Of a stretch of DNA of 7,303 nt, positions 1 to 5,706 are shown piece by piece. A program made the translations under genes and the position numbers. The stretch's first letter is position 1; every line of letters begins with the position of its first letter. The DNA is from Bacteroidota bacterium (GTDB lineage Bacteria > Bacteroidota > Bacteroidia > Bacteroidales > Marinifilaceae), in contig JAEXFF010000269.1 of assembly GCA_023400335.1 (NCBI GenBank), positions 1-7,303 on the forward strand, read 5' to 3'. The notes under the pieces are model-generated. The model made no database searches. It saw only the letters and a list, made by a program, of their open reading frames with translations, and was not told the DNA's origin.

Positions 1-51
1 TCTTAAAACGTATAATTAATTTTGATCCTTTCCTCAAAATTTACTTATAAT

Positions 52-83
52 ATTGCAATACTGAAAAAATAATACTACATTTG
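52..83 (+). promoter_or_regulatory. Bacteroidota-type promoter for the structured RNA
   Basis: A perfect match to the Bacteroidota -7 element TAnnTTTG (TACATTTG, 76-83) lies 20 bp downstream of a TTG (53-55) that fits the -33 element. The expected start of transcription, a few bases after the -7 box, falls at about 88-90. That is exactly where the outer helix of the structured RNA begins. The agreement between promoter position and the first base of the helix is the main support. The consensus is known from Bacteroides promoters; its use here is inferred. Confidence 0.65.
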
Positions 84-87
84 CTTC

Positions 88-371
88 TGTCCTACATTAC
101 CCAAGAGCAGGGAAACCTGTCAATTGCGGCAGGCATTTTTTTGCCTGCTGCTTTCATACAACGGTTCTGTACCCCCGTGTGGAGCATTAATGTGCCCACT
201 GCTCTTGAAGTGTAGGACAACGGGAAAGGCGGAACCGTTCCTTATTTCTGCCTTAACGAAATTTCACCTAGTCCGGAGAGGCCTCTTATTCCCTCTTTAA
301 AAAGAAATTTTCCCGATTAAAATAGAGGAGTTTATTAAAAATACATACGGATAACTCCTCCATTTTTAATA
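88..371 (+). ncRNA. structured non-coding RNA, possibly 6S-like (Bacteroidales-1 type)
   Basis: No convincing open frame lies here, but strong nested base pairing does. A 9-bp perfect outer helix (88-96 with 211-219) encloses a second 9-bp perfect helix (102-110 with 199-207). Inside is a 10-bp hairpin with one G-U pair and a six-T loop (126-135 with 142-151). Downstream is a 9-bp hairpin with one G-U pair (225-233 with 245-253 approximately). Bases 160-167 can pair perfectly with 232-239, which would cross the outer helices as a pseudoknot and compete with the downstream hairpin. The RNA starts right after a Bacteroidota promoter and ends in a terminator hairpin near 325-367. A long closing stem, an inner stem, an open central region and an independent promoter suggest the 6S-like RNA described in Bacteroidales, but I cannot confirm this from memory of a consensus. 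Alternatives are a different small RNA or a leader. It lacks the recognisable cores of tmRNA and RNase P RNA. Confidence 0.55.
325..367 (+). terminator. terminator of the structured RNA
   Basis: An 8-bp perfect stem, GAGGAGTT (325-332) with AACTCCTC (353-360), encloses a 20-base AT-rich loop and is followed within two bases by five Ts (363-367). The loop is long for an intrinsic terminator, so efficiency is uncertain. It separates the RNA from the next gene, which starts 164 bases further on. Confidence 0.5.
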
Positions 372-399
372 ATCCGGCGCTTTAAGCTACTTTGTCATT

Positions 400-432
400 T
401 ACAATATTGTATTAAATTATCAATGTTGTATT
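400..432. repeat. palindrome plus near-identical direct repeat upstream of the 211-residue protein gene
   Basis: A perfect 12-bp palindrome TACAATATTGTA (400-411) overlaps the first of two direct repeats, CAATATTGTATT (402-413) and CAATGTTGTATT (421-432). These match at 11 of 12 bases and start 19 bp apart. A shorter match ATATTGTA recurs at 479-486. The arrangement resembles tandem operator sites, but the region is AT-rich and no clear promoter is visible beside it, so a regulatory role is only possible. Nothing else was recognised in 372-530. Confidence 0.3.
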
Positions 433-530
433 GCTATATAAAGAGATTCTTTAACTTCAAAATATAAATTGAAAAACCATATTGTAGCTAAAATACCTGA
501 AAATATACTCATTATTCTAATCTACAAACG

Positions 531-1166
531 ATGAAAACAACAGTAAATAAAAAAAACGGAAAGCCAGACACTCTTTATGCGTCAGAGCAGCATTATTCCC
601 TCCGGATAGGTTCCCAGGCCCTCCGGCAATTGTCTTTTAAACATCTCTTAGAGATAAAGGAGATTATTGACTCCATGTTAACCCGGCATCAGCTTTTATC
701 TCCCAACAGCACGACAAATGAAGAAGATTATCCGATTCATTTTGATAAGATCACTACACATTATGCAGATAACGATTGCTTTCATACGATCTATTCCATG
801 GAAACTTGCGATAGTTACCTGCAATGCATTTCCACCAAACAAATGAAGAAAATAGCTTTCACTATCCTCACCTTTTTAAATTTACTCGAGAAAGAGAATA
901 GTTATAAAAAAGAAATCCCTTCTTTACCGCTTCTTTCTGAAAAGTACAAGGAAGAAACAGTTTCTATACATATTCAAACCGACCCTCCTGCAGACAATTA
1001 TTTTCTGGAAGAAACACCGGCGCTCAGCCAACAAACTCATTGGTCCGGAAACGACCTTCAACCGGTAACCACTTACCGGATAACAGCTAACGACCAAGAA
1101 TTAGAAATTTCCTCCCCGGATCAATTACTCCGTTTACGTAAAAAATTGGCCGATTTTTTAAATTAA
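531..1166 (+). CDS. hypothetical protein with three internal 30-residue repeats
   Basis: I do not recognise this 211-residue protein. It has no signal peptide or membrane segment, so it is probably cytoplasmic. Three segments align to each other without gaps: residues 21-50, 87-116 and 181-210. Each begins with a hydrophobic, strand-like stretch containing a conserved Tyr (Y22, Y88, Y182). Each then has a conserved Leu (L31, L97, L191) and a conserved Ser that may cap a helix (S35, S101, S195), followed by an amphipathic helix ending in Leu (L50, L116, L210). The linkers between them are polar and acidic. The start ATG has no Shine-Dalgarno sequence, only an A-rich stretch, which is common in Bacteroidota. 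No clear promoter was found just upstream, so it may depend partly on readthrough from the RNA region. It faces the methyltransferase gene convergently. The reading frame is convincing; the function is unknown. Confidence 0.75.
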   Translation: MKTTVNKKNGKPDTLYASEQHYSLRIGSQALRQLSFKHLLEIKEIIDSMLTRHQLLSPNSTTNEEDYPIHFDKITTHYADNDCFHTIYSMETCDSYLQCISTKQMKKIAFTILTFLNLLEKENSYKKEIPSLPLLSEKYKEETVSIHIQTDPPADNYFLEETPALSQQTHWSGNDLQPVTTYRITANDQELEISSPDQLLRLRKKLADFLN

Positions 1167-1175
1167 AATAAAAAT

Positions 1176-1293
1176 ACAGGTTGTCCCTTCACGCAAGTTA
1201 CAAGTCTGATCTTCCCATGATAAACAATTACAAATTATGAATGCTAACCTCCCTTTGTAACCTGTCAATTTTGACTTGTAACTTGCAATTTTA
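1176..1293. repeat. inverted-repeat element between convergent genes
   Basis: Two 14-bp arms are perfect reverse complements: GCAAGTTACAAGTC (1193-1206) and GACTTGTAACTTGC (1273-1286), with 66 bases between them. A second pair, ACAGGTT (1176-1182) and AACCTGT (1259-1265), is also perfect but interleaved with the first. On the right side the unit TTGTAAC-YTG-CAATTTT occurs twice in tandem (1255-1272 and 1276-1292). The left flank is A-rich and the right flank T-rich, so a transcript from either strand would meet a hairpin arm followed by Us. This suggests a degenerate small repeat element (MITE-like or heptamer-type intergenic repeat) that may also act as a bidirectional terminator for the two convergent genes. 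No coding frame is apparent in 1167-1420. Confidence 0.5.
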
Positions 1294-1420
1294 TTTTTTA
1301 ATATATTATGAATCCCATTGAATGATTTTTCCTGAAGAATTTCTTTAACGGAAAAGAGCTGAAATCCCGTTCATAAATTAAACAAAAAAATTCGGTCATT
1401 CTCAAATCAGATAACAGAAA

Positions 1421-2155
1421 TTATTTTTTTACGGCGGCCACAATTAACATCATTGGACGGCGAAGTTCATCTTTCATATCCGGAATCGTGTCGAAAAGTA
1501 ATTCGTCCGGTTGGGGTTCTACAAAATCAGTCATTTCGAACCCGGCTTGAATCAGACCCTTTATATAGGTAGTCAATGTTTTATGGTATTTAATAACTTC
1601 TTCCCCTAAAAAATCCGTCTTCCGTTTTCCTTCCGTAAAATAATGATCAACAGGCCAATGTAAACGTTCTCCTTGAGCATTATAATACCAATCCTGACTT
1701 CCGTAGGCCGTAAACACCGGATGCTCTACTGAAAATACAAAACATCCCCGTTTTGTCAGACAATTATTAATTTTCCGGCATAAATCTTCAAATGACTCCA
1801 GATAGTGAAAGGCTAACGAACTGATTACAATATCAAATGTTTCCGGATTAAAATCAAAATCTTCAATCGCCATACAACGGTAATCTATCCGTGGGGAAGC
1901 ATTTCTTGTCTTAGCTTCTGCTATCATTTTCTCCGAAAGATCAATTCCGACAACCGATATGGCACCCTGTTCCACGGCATACCGGCAATGCCACCCAAAA
2001 CCACAACCTAAATCCAATACCCTCTTTCCTTTAAAATCCGGTAATAATGTTTTCAATATATGCCATTCTCCTGCTCCCTTCAACCCTTCCAATGAACGCA
2101 ACATCTGACTGTATTGCTTAAAAAAGTTTAGCTCATCGTATTTATTTTCCTTCAT
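1421..2155 (-). CDS. class I SAM-dependent methyltransferase
   Basis: This 244-residue cytosolic enzyme should transfer a methyl group from S-adenosylmethionine to an unknown acceptor. The Rossmann-fold core is plain. Motif I VLDLGCGFGW (46-55) binds the cofactor. The acidic residue after strand two is D72 in GIDLS (70-74), which would hold the ribose. An acidic segment at about 97-101 follows, then motif FDIVISSLAFHYLE (107-120) and the GCFVFSVEHP strand (137-146). The stretch from about 147 to 200, rich in Trp, Tyr and His, is an insertion that probably forms the substrate lid and is typical of small-molecule methyltransferases of this type. The length is normal for the family. The start is supported by AAAGGA about eight bases upstream of the ATG, one of the few Shine-Dalgarno-like sites in the window. 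It lies downstream of the fimbrillin-like gene on the same strand but behind a strong hairpin and its own candidate promoter, so it is probably transcribed separately. The substrate cannot be told from sequence. Confidence 0.9.
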   Translation of the reverse strand: MKENKYDELNFFKQYSQMLRSLEGLKGAGEWHILKTLLPDFKGKRVLDLGCGFGWHCRYAVEQGAISVVGIDLSEKMIAEAKTRNASPRIDYRCMAIEDFDFNPETFDIVISSLAFHYLESFEDLCRKINNCLTKRGCFVFSVEHPVFTAYGSQDWYYNAQGERLHWPVDHYFTEGKRKTDFLGEEVIKYHKTLTTYIKGLIQAGFEMTDFVEPQPDELLFDTIPDMKDELRRPMMLIVAAVKK

Positions 2156-2206
2156 GGTATTTTCCTTTAAAACAAATTTTCAATAAATCCCAATCTTTAT
2201 AAATTA

Positions 2207-2214
2207 CAAAAATA
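2207..2214 (-). promoter_or_regulatory. candidate -7 box for the methyltransferase gene
   Basis: Read on the minus strand, TATTTTTG is a perfect match to the Bacteroidota -7 consensus TAnnTTTG. It lies 51 bases upstream of the methyltransferase start, leaving a leader of roughly 45 bases. No good -33 TTG is present at the expected 19-21 bp spacing, only TTA, so the call rests on the -7 box and its position between the upstream hairpin and the gene. Confidence 0.4.
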
Positions 2215-2234
2215 AGAATTAATTTTTCCATAAT

Positions 2235-2270
2235 TAACCCCTATCTCTCCGGAAATAGAGATAGGGGTTA
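2235..2270 (-). terminator. strong hairpin after the fimbrillin-like gene
   Basis: A 14-bp perfect stem pairs TAACCCCTATCTCT (2235-2248) with AGAGATAGGGGTTA (2257-2270) around an eight-base loop. It lies 37 bases past the stop of the minus-strand lipoprotein gene. In that direction the hairpin is followed by an AT-rich stretch without a long T-run, so it may be a weak intrinsic terminator or an mRNA-stabilising 3' hairpin. It would insulate the methyltransferase gene. Confidence 0.6.
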
Positions 2271-2306
2271 TATCCAAAAATCAATGGATTTATCCGTTAT
2301 GGATGC

Positions 2307-4274
2307 TTATTCTCTTACACAACGGACATTATGCCCTGAAGCAGATGCATATTTATTCAAAGTAAATATATCTGTTGAGCTGAGCGGAAACAGATATTCT
2401 GCAGCCCCTTTTCCTTCTGCATCGAACACTGAGTTTGACCAATAATATCCGGCAATTCCGACATCTCCTAATCCTCCATCATCTTCCCAACGTAATCCGG
2501 CTCCCGGATACCAAGCAATATTATTTCCGTCATATTTAAACATACGGCCTTTGGAAAACTTACCTACATAAGCTTCATCAAATTTAGAAGCAAGCCATAA
2601 ATCGGCTGGAGAAACCATATAGCCAACCGGACAGGGATCGTAAATAGTCTTCTTCCCTTTCGGATAATTATCATAACCCGTAGGATTCCCCCAAAGATTA
2701 GGGACCGGATTTACCGTCCACACCAAGTTCGTTTTATTCCACAAAATATATGTCGCAGGATGCTGAACGGCATATAACAGATTATTATTGACATTATCCT
2801 GAGTCTCGCCATACGCAATTGTATTGAAAGCAGTTACCTGTCCAAATACCGTTTTTTCCTTCATACCCGTAACAGTAGCACCTCCCCAGAACGGATCTTT
2901 CCGACCCCATTGATAATACAACCCATAGGAAGCAAAACGCTGAGCTGTAGTCATCGCCTCTATATCTGCCTGTACATCCGTAGCCGGAGCATATTTAGCT
3001 CCCAGATTCCGGTCCATAACCAGGTAAGTGTTATTTCCATCCGAATCTTTATATTGATGATCCCGGGGCGTCTCAGAAAGCCAGATATGCCAGCTCCATA
3101 AAATATTACCACTTCCATTAGCCCCGTCATATACTGCAATAACAGCATTTCCAGGTATCTTAACAGCATTAAACATCAGATAGGTTCCGCCCTCACTCAG
3201 TTTCACATCAGTTACGGTCCCTTCTTCTTCCTCCCACAATAAAGCAGCCGAAAGAGGAGATATAGATACAGATTCCGTATGGAATCCTCCGTCCGGATGT
3301 ATGCCATCCTCCCCATTTCCAATTACGGTAGCATTGAAAAAATAAGCTCCTGACTGACCGATCAGATAACAGTTGGAATAAACTTCTGTCAAACCACTGA
3401 TGTTATACCGGTTTGGATCATTTAAATCTGTCCCGTCTTCCGGTTTAGGCTCTCCGTCTTTTTCAAAAACAAATTCAACTCCTTTTGTCATGGCGGAACG
3501 GTTTATCGTCAAACCTCCTTCTACCTGAAACACCTTATCTTCATTATCCCCGGTATGGATTGAAATTTCAGCACCCGTATAGGTCTGAGGAGGTAATACA
3601 ATATAAAACATAGCAGAATTCCCTTTAGCTATAATAAAACCCTCATCCGACACATTCAACTTCACACTATTGGCAGCCGTCCCCGACATAACAAGTACAG
3701 GATCTTCTGCCCCACCACTTATATCCACAGCAGCATCCCCGGCGACTTTTTGTCCTTCAGCAGCCTTAAACGTAATACTGTAAACAGTGACATTTTTCTC
3801 CGCTACAACTTTTACCCCTAATACCCCACATAAATTTTTCATTTTTACCGTTGTGGACGCTGACATACCTACCATCGGATTTTCTCCCTTTGTCAATTTG
3901 CCAGCTGTATAATGCTGTATTTCCGGAACTTTAACAGACAATACCTTTTCCTCCATAACAGTCGTAGCTGTATACGGATAATAAACAGCGTAAGTCTGAG
4001 GAGTTCCCGTAATTTCTCCGGCAAAGTTACCGGCAGCAGCTCCTCCTTGTCCGGAAAGTAAAAAAGTTCCGTTAACTGTTTCTGCTGCAAATACTCCTAA
4101 CTGATCTCCTTCACTCCAACTAACAGCAAGTTCTTCACCATAAACATTCTCCGTACTTACAGCCAATGTCACAGCTTCCGGCTCTATGACAGGCGGTTCA
4201 TTTTTATCGTCACTACATCCTACAATCCCTAAGGGAGTAAGCAAGCTAAATAATACAATCAAATGTTTTCTCAT
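2307..4274 (-). CDS. fimbrillin-like surface lipoprotein with C-terminal FISUMP-like domain
   Basis: This 655-residue protein is probably an outer-membrane, surface-exposed lipoprotein related to Bacteroidales fimbrillins (Mfa-like/FimA clan), which build or anchor fimbriae. The N-terminus MRKH plus a hydrophobic stretch ends in a lipobox with acceptor C20. The following SDDKNE matches the acidic export signal that sends Bacteroidota lipoproteins to the cell surface. Residues about 35-275 form the fimbrillin-like part, with VSWSEGDQLGVF (51-62) and YAVYYPY (95-101), both typical of the family. Residues about 290-655 form a second domain with WSWHIW (393-398), MDRNLGA (420-426), GLYYQWGRKDPF (451-462), YDPCPVGY (545-552) and the terminal NVRCVRE. 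This resembles the C-terminal module (FISUMP/TIGR02145-like) often fused to fimbrillin domains, a possible ligand-binding tip. C547 and C652 could form a disulfide. The start ATG lacks a Shine-Dalgarno sequence, but the signal peptide fixes it. The ligand or fimbrial partner is unknown. Confidence 0.85.
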   Translation of the reverse strand: MRKHLIVLFSLLTPLGIVGCSDDKNEPPVIEPEAVTLAVSTENVYGEELAVSWSEGDQLGVFAAETVNGTFLLSGQGGAAAGNFAGEITGTPQTYAVYYPYTATTVMEEKVLSVKVPEIQHYTAGKLTKGENPMVGMSASTTVKMKNLCGVLGVKVVAEKNVTVYSITFKAAEGQKVAGDAAVDISGGAEDPVLVMSGTAANSVKLNVSDEGFIIAKGNSAMFYIVLPPQTYTGAEISIHTGDNEDKVFQVEGGLTINRSAMTKGVEFVFEKDGEPKPEDGTDLNDPNRYNISGLTEVYSNCYLIGQSGAYFFNATVIGNGEDGIHPDGGFHTESVSISPLSAALLWEEEEGTVTDVKLSEGGTYLMFNAVKIPGNAVIAVYDGANGSGNILWSWHIWLSETPRDHQYKDSDGNNTYLVMDRNLGAKYAPATDVQADIEAMTTAQRFASYGLYYQWGRKDPFWGGATVTGMKEKTVFGQVTAFNTIAYGETQDNVNNNLLYAVQHPATYILWNKTNLVWTVNPVPNLWGNPTGYDNYPKGKKTIYDPCPVGYMVSPADLWLASKFDEAYVGKFSKGRMFKYDGNNIAWYPGAGLRWEDDGGLGDVGIAGYYWSNSVFDAEGKGAAEYLFPLSSTDIFTLNKYASASGHNVRCVRE

Positions 4275-4498
4275 AGTTTTTGTCTTTAAATTAGTTAATA
4301 TTAAAAGCTAGAAATTCTTTTCAAAAACAGAAAAATATCTAAATTCATAAGAGATGCTTTTAATTAAACGCCAGAAATGATCCTGTAATACGATTTACAA
4401 TAATTTTTATATTTGGTATAAAAATCCGCTTACCCAGACTTCATACCTTTATCCGTTGGAGAAAAATGACTTGAATAGAACTCGAATATTAATTTTTA

Positions 4499-4528
4499 CA
4501 AAATTATATTTTTATATATAAAAAACAA
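4499..4528 (-). promoter_or_regulatory. candidate promoter of the fimbrillin-like gene
   Basis: Read on the minus strand, TTG (4528-4526) is followed after 19 bp by TAATTTTG (4506-4499), a perfect match to the Bacteroidota -33/-7 arrangement. It would give a leader of about 215 bases before the lipoprotein ATG, which is long. The surrounding AT richness makes chance matches likely. No closer perfect -7 box was found. Confidence 0.35.
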
Positions 4529-4565
4529 CTTCTTCAATCTTAATTTATCCTCAAACTCTTCTCTT

Positions 4566-4608
4566 TTACACATTAGGGACGTGCCCTAATGTGTAATTTT
4601 ATTTTTTA
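4566..4608. repeat. palindromic hairpin repeat, copy 1
   Basis: A perfect 13-bp stem, TTACACATTAGGG (4566-4578) with CCCTAATGTGTAA (4584-4596), encloses the loop ACGTG. On the plus strand it is followed by a T-rich run (4597-4606), so it looks like an intrinsic terminator, yet no gene ends nearby on that strand. A second copy lies at 4983-5013. Copying in a divergent promoter region suggests a REP-like palindromic repeat or a regulatory hairpin. Confidence 0.6.
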
Positions 4609-4982
4609 ATAAACTTTTATTCCCTTCTTCCACTTTTCAATTCACTTAAATTCATCAAATCCTTCTTGAACAATATCGTTAAAGTGAAATAGTAAAATAT
4701 ATTTATACCAATAAAAGCATCATTCAGAAAGATTTCAAAAAATTCACAAAAAGGAAAAATTCTATAAAAACAATACACTTTCGTTCCTTATTTATATTTT
4801 TCATTTTTTAATTTTAAATAAATAAACAAGCTTCCCCCAGATAGAATAAAATTTACGCAGGAATCAAGCTGACAGTAAATAGTCATCATATAATTTACCG
4901 AATATCTTATAAAAAATGATTTTCTTTTTACCTTGTTCTTTAAAACAAATATATTGAGGAGTATAAATCCGTGAAATAAAAA

Positions 4983-5013
4983 TTACACATTAGGGACGTG
5001 CTCTAACGTGTAA
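4983..5013. repeat. palindromic hairpin repeat, copy 2 (degenerate)
   Basis: The left arm and loop (4983-5000) are identical to copy 1 at 4566-4583. The right arm CTCTAACGTGTAA (5001-5013) differs from copy 1 at two bases, giving one mismatch and one G-U pair, so a hairpin can still form. The following sequence is less T-rich than after copy 1. It lies 115 bases upstream of the Tat-lipoprotein start. Confidence 0.55.
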
Positions 5014-5060
5014 TTTCTTATATTTAACATAAATTAAAAAAGAAAACTTTATTTTTTATA

Positions 5061-5086
5061 GGATATGTCATAAATTTGATATATCC
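5061..5086 (+). promoter_or_regulatory. candidate promoter and operator of the Tat-lipoprotein operon
   Basis: TAAATTTG (5071-5078) matches the Bacteroidota -7 consensus perfectly and lies 50 bases before the operon's first ATG, giving a leader of about 43 bases. The -33 region is T-rich without a clean TTG. A 6-bp inverted repeat, GGATAT (5061-5066) and ATATCC (5081-5086), straddles the -7 box and the expected transcription start. That is a position where a bound repressor would block the polymerase. The operator reading is inference. Confidence 0.45.
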
Positions 5087-5127
5087 CATTTTTATGTTTT
5101 AGGTCTGTCCAATTAATACTCACCGTC

Positions 5128-5703
5128 ATGAATCGCAGACAATTTTTAAAATTAAGCAGTTTAGGGATAGGTAGTATCTTTTTAAACTCTTTCTTGATCA
5201 CTTGTAATTCTGAGGATATTTCCGCAATTAATTTAAAAGAAGATACAAGACAACAATTAGTTCAATATGTAGAAAATTCGGACTTAGGGTATTATGAAAA
5301 CCATAGAAATATTTACAGACAACAAAGAACTATTCTTCTTATTACTGATTATGAAGTTAGGGAAGATCCCAAGCATATAGTTGATTATTTAGCCTCTTTC
5401 AACGTATTTGGACTTATAAAATGTAATTTCGATATTTATCGGTATCAAAATATCATTACGGATTGTCAGGAAACTCATAAAAATATGTATACTTTTTCCA
5501 CTGAGATACCCGGTCAAAAAATTTATTTTGTTCATTTTCCTCTGGAAAGACAAATCATTTATCCTATAAAACTTTTGAAACAAAAGACTGACAAAGAATT
5601 GATTTTAAGCCCGGATTATGCTTTACCCTGCGTCATGACAAAAGATGCATTCAAGACGTTATTACAAAATCAAAAAAGCAGAGATTATTTTAAATTACAA
5701 TAA
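5128..5703 (+). CDS. Tat-signal lipoprotein of unknown function
   Basis: This 191-residue protein begins with a twin-arginine signal. Residues 2-8, NRRQFLK, fit the (S/T)RRxFLK consensus and are followed by a moderately hydrophobic stretch. C26 in FLITC could be a lipidation site, although Thr just before the Cys is unusual. The Tat system exports proteins already folded, commonly with cofactors such as Fe-S clusters. The rest (about 30-191) matches no family I know. It is mixed alpha/beta with a strand-like RTILLITDY (67-75) and several Cys (C99, C117, C168). Its TAA stop is followed by one codon (ATC) and then the ATG of the ferredoxin-peptidase gene in the same frame. The two may therefore be one ancestral protein interrupted by a nonsense codon, or a translationally coupled pair in which this protein carries its partner through Tat. 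No Shine-Dalgarno sequence precedes the ATG; the signal peptide supports this start. Codons are strongly AT-biased compared with the fimbrillin-like gene. Confidence 0.75.
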   Translation: MNRRQFLKLSSLGIGSIFLNSFLITCNSEDISAINLKEDTRQQLVQYVENSDLGYYENHRNIYRQQRTILLITDYEVREDPKHIVDYLASFNVFGLIKCNFDIYRYQNIITDCQETHKNMYTFSTEIPGQKIYFVHFPLERQIIYPIKLLKQKTDKELILSPDYALPCVMTKDAFKTLLQNQKSRDYFKLQ

Positions 5704-5706
5704 ATC

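Larger units (their letters stand above)
4275..5127. other. 853-bp AT-rich divergent intergenic region
   Basis: This gap lies between the start of the fimbrillin-like gene (leftward) and the start of the Tat-lipoprotein operon (rightward). It holds candidate promoters in both directions and two copies of a palindromic hairpin, listed separately. No convincing gene was found. A 33-codon minus-strand frame at 4788-4889 is too short and lacks a clear ribosome site. The stretch 4600-4980 is low-complexity AT-rich sequence with no further signal that I can support. Confidence 0.6.

Noticed and set aside
88..255. tmRNA or RNase P RNA
   Set aside because: I see no tmRNA-like termini or tag frame and no RNase P P4-type core; the length also does not fit RNase P.
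380..395. Promoter for the 211-residue protein at TACTTTG
   Set aside because: It is one base shorter than TAnnTTTG and has no -33 element at the right spacing.
1306..1376. A 7-bp inverted repeat (TTATGAA and TTCATAA) downstream of the methyltransferase gene
   Set aside because: The arms are short, AT-rich and far apart; this is expected by chance.
2910..3169. Short open frames on both strands inside the fimbrillin-like gene
   Set aside because: They lie wholly within a well-supported gene in other frames and have no family features of their own.
4788..4889. A 33-codon minus-strand frame starting with two ATG codons
   Set aside because: It is too short, ends in a lysine-rich AT tail, has no ribosome site and shows no recognisable motif; chance is likely in such AT-rich DNA.
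5389..5583. A 64-codon minus-strand frame inside the Tat-lipoprotein gene
   Set aside because: It is antisense to a gene with a convincing Tat signal, and nothing supports its expression.
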